DNA from: a halophilic archaeon SHRA6
Lineage (GTDB): Archaea > Halobacteriota > Halobacteria > Halobacteriales > Haloferacaceae
Direction: 5' to 3'
Length of the DNA stretch: 64,000 nt
Assembly: GCA_005239175.1 (NCBI GenBank)
Contig: SOPS01000004.1
Location: 62,001-126,000 of the forward strand
The notes below the pieces were generated by a model. It did not search any database. It was not told where the DNA came from and worked only from the letters and a program-made list of their open reading frames with translations. Positions 59,727 to 64,000 of the stretch are shown one piece after another (position 1 is the stretch's first letter; each line of letters opens with the position of its first letter). A program made the position numbers and the translations under genes.

Positions 59727-61490
59727 TCACAGCGACGACACGGAGTCGATCGTCGCCTCCTGAAGTTGATCGCGGATCCGGTGGCTCGATTCGGCATCCG
59801 TCTTTACGTCGATCACGTCAGATCCGTCTGTTTGTACCGATTCACGGTACGCCGCCGCGAACGCCTCGATCGATTCGACCCGCTCGAACGAGCACCCGTA
59901 TAGCTCAGTAGACGGCTCGAAATCAAGTCCGTGCGGCGTCTTGAACTGGGCTGTAAACGGCGGGTCGAATTCCTCGATCGGCAACATATGGAAGATTCCG
60001 CCGCCGTCGTTGTTGATGAGCACGATCGTCGCGTCCACCGCACACCGCTGCAGGGCGAGCAAGCCATTCATGTCGTGATAGTACGCGAGATCGCCGATTA
60101 CGAGCGTGAGCCGATCGGTGGTCGCGCTGGCCGCTCCCAATGCGGTCGAGACGATCCCGTCGATCCCCGACGCCCCGCGGTTGCCAAGCGCCGTGATCGA
60201 CGTCGTCGTCGGCTCGCCGAATCGATCGAGATCCCGAACGGGCATGCTGTTGGAGACGACGATCGTCGCCGGATCAGGTGACTCCTTGACGACTGTCGAG
60301 AGGACAGCCCCCTCGTACGCCGTGTCCGGATCCTCGGTAGCGATCGCCGCCCAGTGTGCCTTGTCAGCCTCCGCCCAGCGCGATCGCCACTCGCTTGATC
60401 CGCCGTGACGCACGAGCCGCGAAAGGTCTCCACAGAACGAGGAGGGATCGGCAACGACGAGATCGGTGGCTGTGAACTCCGCCTCGCGCCACTCGCCAGC
60501 CGCGTCGACAACGAGCTGACGCGCATCGACTCCGGCGAGATACTTCCGGAGGGGTTTCGATGTTGGTGACGCGCCGAGTCTGACGACAACCTCCGGATCT
60601 GGCCACTCTGCGACGGCTTCGGTGTTGAGGTACGCGTCGTAGCCGCCGATCACCGGCGCGACGCGGGTATGTCCGCCGAAGCGAAGTCCTGACAGCGGGT
60701 CCGCGAGAATCGGGAAGCCGGTCGCGTGCGAGAGCGCAACGACGGCCTCCGTATCAAGCCCGGGCGGATCGGCAGGCCCAGCAACGAGCAGGCCGCGATC
60801 GACCGCAAGTATCTCCGCGAACCGCTGGAGGTCGCGATCGCCCAGCCGCATGGAGCCTGTCGTTGCTCGGACGTAGGGCGTCTCGTTGTCTCCCCTGCCG
60901 TCGACTGCAGCTGTCGGGAGGTCGTCTGGAACGTCTCCGGGAACTGGAGTTGGTTCGAGGGGTTTGCGAAACGGGACGTTCAGATGGACTGGCCCCGACA
61001 GCGTCCCGGTTGCCGCGGCAAGCCCACGGGCGACGTCTGTCCGAAGCGATCGCAGCTTCCGATCGGTCGACTCAGGCTCAGGGAGGTCTTTGTACCATCG
61101 AACGGCGTCTCCGTAGAGCTTCTCTTGATCGACGGTCTGGTTCGCCCCTGAATCGCGAAGCGCTGGCGGACGATCGGCGGTTAAAAGCACCATCGGAACC
61201 CGCCCGTTGGACGCCTCTACCACCGCGGGATGGTAGTTTGCCGCTGCGGTCCCGGAGGTACAAATTAACGGTGTGACCTCGCCGGTGCGGCGCGCGCGCC
61301 CGAGCGCGAAGTACGCCGCCGATCGCTCATCAAGTGCGGAAAAGACGTGAAGATCCTCAGTAGCGGCACACGCGACCGTCAGCGGTGTCGATCGGCTACC
61401 CGGCGACACGCAGACGGCGGAGACACCCGAGCGAACGAGCTCGTCGACGATCGCCCGCGCCCAGAGCGTGTTCCGGTTTGGTTCGGCCAT
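59727..61490 (-). CDS. menD: 2-succinyl-5-enolpyruvyl-6-hydroxy-3-cyclohexene-1-carboxylate synthase
   Basis: Start at MAEPNRNTLWARAIVDELVR gives 587 residues. The ThDP enzyme shows 'VSPGSRSTPLTVA', catalytic Glu in 'FSALDERSAAYFALG', 'TSGTAAANYHPAVVEAS', 'LTADRPPALRDSGANQTVDQ', 'LGNRGASGIDG', and the ThDP motif 'LVIGDLAYYHDMNGLL ... ILINNDGGGIFHML'. It joins isochorismate and 2-oxoglutarate, the second step of menaquinone synthesis. It lies 80 bp downstream of menF on the same strand, so the two form a menaquinone operon. Confidence 0.93.
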   Translation of the reverse strand: MAEPNRNTLWARAIVDELVRSGVSAVCVSPGSRSTPLTVACAATEDLHVFSALDERSAAYFALGRARRTGEVTPLICTSGTAAANYHPAVVEASNGRVPMVLLTADRPPALRDSGANQTVDQEKLYGDAVRWYKDLPEPESTDRKLRSLRTDVARGLAAATGTLSGPVHLNVPFRKPLEPTPVPGDVPDDLPTAAVDGRGDNETPYVRATTGSMRLGDRDLQRFAEILAVDRGLLVAGPADPPGLDTEAVVALSHATGFPILADPLSGLRFGGHTRVAPVIGGYDAYLNTEAVAEWPDPEVVVRLGASPTSKPLRKYLAGVDARQLVVDAAGEWREAEFTATDLVVADPSSFCGDLSRLVRHGGSSEWRSRWAEADKAHWAAIATEDPDTAYEGAVLSTVVKESPDPATIVVSNSMPVRDLDRFGEPTTTSITALGNRGASGIDGIVSTALGAASATTDRLTLVIGDLAYYHDMNGLLALQRCAVDATIVLINNDGGGIFHMLPIEEFDPPFTAQFKTPHGLDFEPSTELYGCSFERVESIEAFAAAYRESVQTDGSDVIDVKTDAESSHRIRDQLQEATIDSVSSL

Positions 61491-61570
61491 ACCCAGACTA
61501 TACACTACGGATACAATATACCGATGAAAACGTTTGGTGCCAATCACACCACACCGCTGTGCTCAGTGGC

Positions 61571-62941
61571 TTACTGGTCAGCCTCAAGCTCGTCGAGAAT
61601 CGGACGGTACTTGAGCTCGATTTCGTCCCACTCCTCGTCTGGATCGCTGTCTTCGACAATCCCAACTCCCGCGAAGAGCGTTGCCGTTCGACTGGCGACG
61701 ACGGCTGACCGGAGCGCAACCGCAAACGTCCCGTTGCCCGCGGCGTCAATCCACCCGACAGGGGCGGCGTACCAGCCGCGATCGAACGGCTCGGTCCGAC
61801 GGATCGTCTTGAGTGCGACCTCGGGAGGGAGGCCACCGACTGCAGGGGTCGGATGCAACGCCTCAACCAACGAGAGGACGTGCTCGTCGCCAGCCAGCTC
61901 GGCTGTGATCGGCGTGTGAAGGTGTTGAACGGTTGCGAGCCGCTTGACGGCACGTTCGCCAACTGACACCGACGCGGCGAACGGCTCGAGCTGTTCGCGG
62001 ATCGTTTCGGCGACGAGTTCGTGTTCGTGGACGTTCTTCGGATCACTCATCAGCTCGTCGGCCAACCACTCGTCCTCTGCTGGGGTTTCTCCGCGCCCTG
62101 TGGTTCCCGCGAGCGCTGCGGTCCGCACTGTGCGTCCGTGGACTGAAACGAGTCGTTCCGGCGTCGCCCCAAAGAAACTCACCCGTTCGGAAGCGTCGGG
62201 TTCGACGAGGAATCGATAACAAGAGGGGTACGACTCGGCGAGCCGCGAAAGGGTGTCTCCGATCGACGGCGCACGCGTTAGTGTGGCCGCCAGCGCCTGC
62301 GCGAGCACGACTTTTCGGAGCTCACCGCTTGCAATCCGATCGGTCGCCTCGATAACGCTTTTCCGCCACGCCTCGCGCGTCGTCGTCCGATGAGTTTCGA
62401 GAATTCCAGGCCGCGGGTCGTATCCAAGTGTTGATGGAAGTGCCGAAAGCCGATCACGCTCTGCGTCGAGCAGTGTCTCAACCGCGTCTGGAGAAACGTC
62501 AGGACCTACTGCGTTGATAGTGAGCCACGCGCCCGTGTCGGTATAGGTGACCTGCTTTCTGGGAAACACGAAACGTGCATCGGGAAACGCACTCCAGGGT
62601 TGCTCATCGACAGCCGCGTGTGGCGCCGAGTCTGTGGATGCAGCTCCGTCGTGAAACGAGAATCCACCGAAGAGTCTCGGCCGTGCAGCCTCAGTTCCGG
62701 CATGAACGTTTCCTGACGAAAACAGCGTCTCCGCGGCCTCACGAATCGCGGTAAACCGATCGGGCCCGTCGGCGGTGAGTGCTGCGGCAGCTCCCCAGCC
62801 GACGACGGTCGATTCGGTTGGCGCACTCCAGACAAGCCGCGGTTCAGACACACTCTGGAGCACGGCCCGGAGGTCCGGGGCGTCGATCGGCGCTGCGCGG
62901 CTCACGAGCGCCGATTGATCAGTGCTCCGGGGAGAACTCAT
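61571..62941 (-). CDS. menF: Isochorismate synthase
   Basis: The 456 residues end with the chorismate-binding domain: 'RKVVLAQALAATLTRAPSIGDTLSRLAESYPSCYRFLVEPDASERVSFFGATPERLVSVHGRTVRTAALAGTTGRGETPAEDEWLADELMSDPKNVHEHELV' (acid and Mg2+ site), 'LVEALHPTPAVGGLPPEVAL', 'FAGVGIVEDSDPDEEWDEIELKYRPIL'. It converts chorismate to isochorismate at the start of menaquinone synthesis. Together with the downstream menD this assigns it to menaquinone rather than siderophore synthesis. Confidence 0.92.
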   Translation of the reverse strand: MSSPRSTDQSALVSRAAPIDAPDLRAVLQSVSEPRLVWSAPTESTVVGWGAAAALTADGPDRFTAIREAAETLFSSGNVHAGTEAARPRLFGGFSFHDGAASTDSAPHAAVDEQPWSAFPDARFVFPRKQVTYTDTGAWLTINAVGPDVSPDAVETLLDAERDRLSALPSTLGYDPRPGILETHRTTTREAWRKSVIEATDRIASGELRKVVLAQALAATLTRAPSIGDTLSRLAESYPSCYRFLVEPDASERVSFFGATPERLVSVHGRTVRTAALAGTTGRGETPAEDEWLADELMSDPKNVHEHELVAETIREQLEPFAASVSVGERAVKRLATVQHLHTPITAELAGDEHVLSLVEALHPTPAVGGLPPEVALKTIRRTEPFDRGWYAAPVGWIDAAGNGTFAVALRSAVVASRTATLFAGVGIVEDSDPDEEWDEIELKYRPILDELEADQ

Positions 62942-63048
62942 ACCTCTACACGTAGCGCATCCGTACTCTTTAGGGTGACTATCATTCCGACAAGAGCCAC
63001 GACGGATACCGGCAAACTCCAGTCCGATCTGCCTCGTTGGTTTCCCGC

Positions 63049-63639
63049 TTAGCTGTAGCGCTCTTCAGCCCAGGGGTTCGCCGAGTCTGAGTAGCCGCGA
63101 AGCTCCCAGTAGCCGCGTTCGGGTTCGGTCAAAAACTCGACACCAGTCACCCACTTTGCACCCTTGTACGCGTACTTTTGCGGCGTAACGACGCGGAGTG
63201 GGCCGCCGTGATCGCTCGGGAGGTCTTCGCCGTCGTAGCCGTAGACGAACAGAACCCCATCTTCGAGACACTCCGACAGCGAGAGGTCTGTCGTGTAGCC
63301 GTCCAGCGAGTGGAACATGACGTGCTCGGCCTCCGCTGTTACTCCGGCCCGATCGACAATCTCTGCGAACGGAACGCCGGTAAACTGACAGTCGAACTTG
63401 CTCCAGCCCGTGACGCAATGAAAATCCTGCAGGTGAGTTTCTGCGGGTAGCTCTCGAAACTCCTCATAGGAGTACGCAAACGGCTCTGAAACGGCGCCCC
63501 ACACCTCGAATGTCCACTCTTCGGGCGTCCATGACGGCGTGCCGCTTTTCGACAGCACCGGAAACCGATCGGTTTCGCGCTGTCCCGGCGGCAGTCGATC
63601 GTCGCCGTAGGCACGGTAGAGGTCGGTGAGATCCTTCAT
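63049..63639 (-). CDS. Sulfite oxidase/MsrP-fold molybdopterin-dependent oxidoreductase
   Basis: Start at MKDLTDLYRAYGDDRLPPGQ gives 196 residues; an upstream in-frame ATG adds 30 residues without homology. 'LQDFHCVTGWSKFDCQFTGVPFAEIVDRAG' contains Cys75, the cysteine ligand of Mo, and the conserved 'GV.F..I'. 'HSLDGYTTDLSLSECLEDGVLFVYGYDGEDLPSDHGGPLRVVTPQKYAYKGAKWVTGVEF' is the domain's second half with the 'DHGGP.R...P..Y.YK..KW' motif. The substrate is unknown; it lacks heme or dimerisation domains and an export signal, so it is likely cytosolic. Confidence 0.88.
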   Translation of the reverse strand: MKDLTDLYRAYGDDRLPPGQRETDRFPVLSKSGTPSWTPEEWTFEVWGAVSEPFAYSYEEFRELPAETHLQDFHCVTGWSKFDCQFTGVPFAEIVDRAGVTAEAEHVMFHSLDGYTTDLSLSECLEDGVLFVYGYDGEDLPSDHGGPLRVVTPQKYAYKGAKWVTGVEFLTEPERGYWELRGYSDSANPWAEERYS

Positions 63640-63751
63640 ACCTTGTGTAGGGGGATCGCGACGTGTATGCGTACCGTTTTGAGTCTGTGAATGTATGTTT
63701 TCGTACGCCGGTAGTTTTAAATCAACCACCCGTTAAGCCCCGGATGATCAG

Positions 63752-63964
63752 ATGCCACAAGTCGAGATCAACATCCCTGAGCACCTCGAAATGCAAGTGA
63801 CCCAACTCGTCGAACAGGGCGAATTTCTCAACAGAGAAGAGGCGATCGAAGACCTGCTGTCGACTGGACTGAAAGCGTACAAAACGAGCGGCCCCCTCGA
63901 CGACGAAGCGCCGGACTTCGAAGATGATGGTATGATGGGCCACGAAGACGAATACGTCTTCTGA
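63752..63964 (+). CDS. Ribbon-helix-helix (DUF7120-like) DNA-binding protein
   Basis: The 70-residue protein 'MPQVEINIPEHLEMQVTQLVEQGEFLNREEAIEDLLSTGLKAYK' is a ribbon-helix-helix (CopG/MetJ fold) with a strand (VEINIPEHL) and two helices, and an acidic tail. This is the layout of haloarchaeal DUF7120-like proteins. It is divergent from the molybdoenzyme, with 112 bp between starts, and may regulate it; that is inference. Confidence 0.8.
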   Translation: MPQVEINIPEHLEMQVTQLVEQGEFLNREEAIEDLLSTGLKAYKTSGPLDDEAPDFEDDGMMGHEDEYVF

Positions 63965-64000
63965 CCAGACCGATCGCACTGCCGGAGCGTCCTGCGCTTA

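Noticed and set aside
1-64000. CRISPR arrays
   Set aside because: The tandem repeats seen (24 and 27 bp) have no spacers between units, and no cas genes are present.

Overview
The window is chromosomal-type DNA from a halophilic archaeon of the class Halobacteria. The evidence is GC-rich DNA full of CGATCG, strongly acidic proteins, twin-arginine signal peptides, and families that are haloarchaeal by content: DUF7344 winged-helix proteins, HalOD1 and Bat-type regulators, DUF5798, digeranylgeranylglyceryl phosphate synthase and a halolysin-like protease. I cannot name the genus from sequence alone.

Layout. 0-13.8 kb: the end of a VOC protein, a bacterial-PH-domain membrane pair plus a small PH-like protein, a bacterial-style RtcB paralogue, an MFS carrier, a MazG-like pyrophosphohydrolase next to a nuclease-DUF2075 helicase-like protein (possible defence or repair pair), an acyl-CoA synthetase/DUF4188 operon with a divergent regulator, an acyltransferase and a DUF7344 membrane regulator. 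14.1-22.8 kb: the most striking part, a TasA/camelysin-SipW-type surface locus. Three paralogues share one signal peptide and one beta-sandwich frame. One has a von Willebrand A domain and one a beta-propeller-like domain inserted in the same loop, while the first carries an extra C-terminal domain. Two further relatives, a SipW-like signal peptidase and an acidic repeat protein follow. The genes are preceded by inverted-repeat leaders that touch the ribosome binding site. 22.9-27.6 kb: housekeeping genes (Nth, SurE, DUF5798, CoA-binding, a RecA-like protein, a UbiA prenyltransferase) ending at tRNA-Arg(TCG).

27.6-44.6 kb is an accessory region: a frameshifted gene just after the tRNA, a winged-helix/DUF6036 nucleotidyltransferase pair of toxin-antitoxin type, a broken DUF7509 gene, serine acetyltransferase, a methyltransferase, a Usp, and a decayed second copy of the acyl-CoA synthetase/DUF4188 operon. 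It also holds a hydrolase and a dense run of small regulators (receiver-HalOD1, HalOD1, two Bat-type HTH, several DUF7344, microproteins). At least six copies of one IS-like terminal sequence are scattered here, with no transposase gene.

44.6-58.6 kb: YccF, a zinc-ribbon-like protein, a tandem Usp, a Ca2+-type P-ATPase, a VIT1/CCC1-like protein, DUF211, two flavin-type pyridoxamine-oxidase-fold proteins, a 115-bp MITE-like element, an NSS sodium symporter, a truncated hydrolase, a cysteine-rich subtilase and membrane proteins. 58.9-64 kb: an integrase remnant beside tRNA-Leu(TAG), then menF-menD for menaquinone synthesis, a sulfite-oxidase-fold molybdoenzyme and a ribbon-helix-helix protein.
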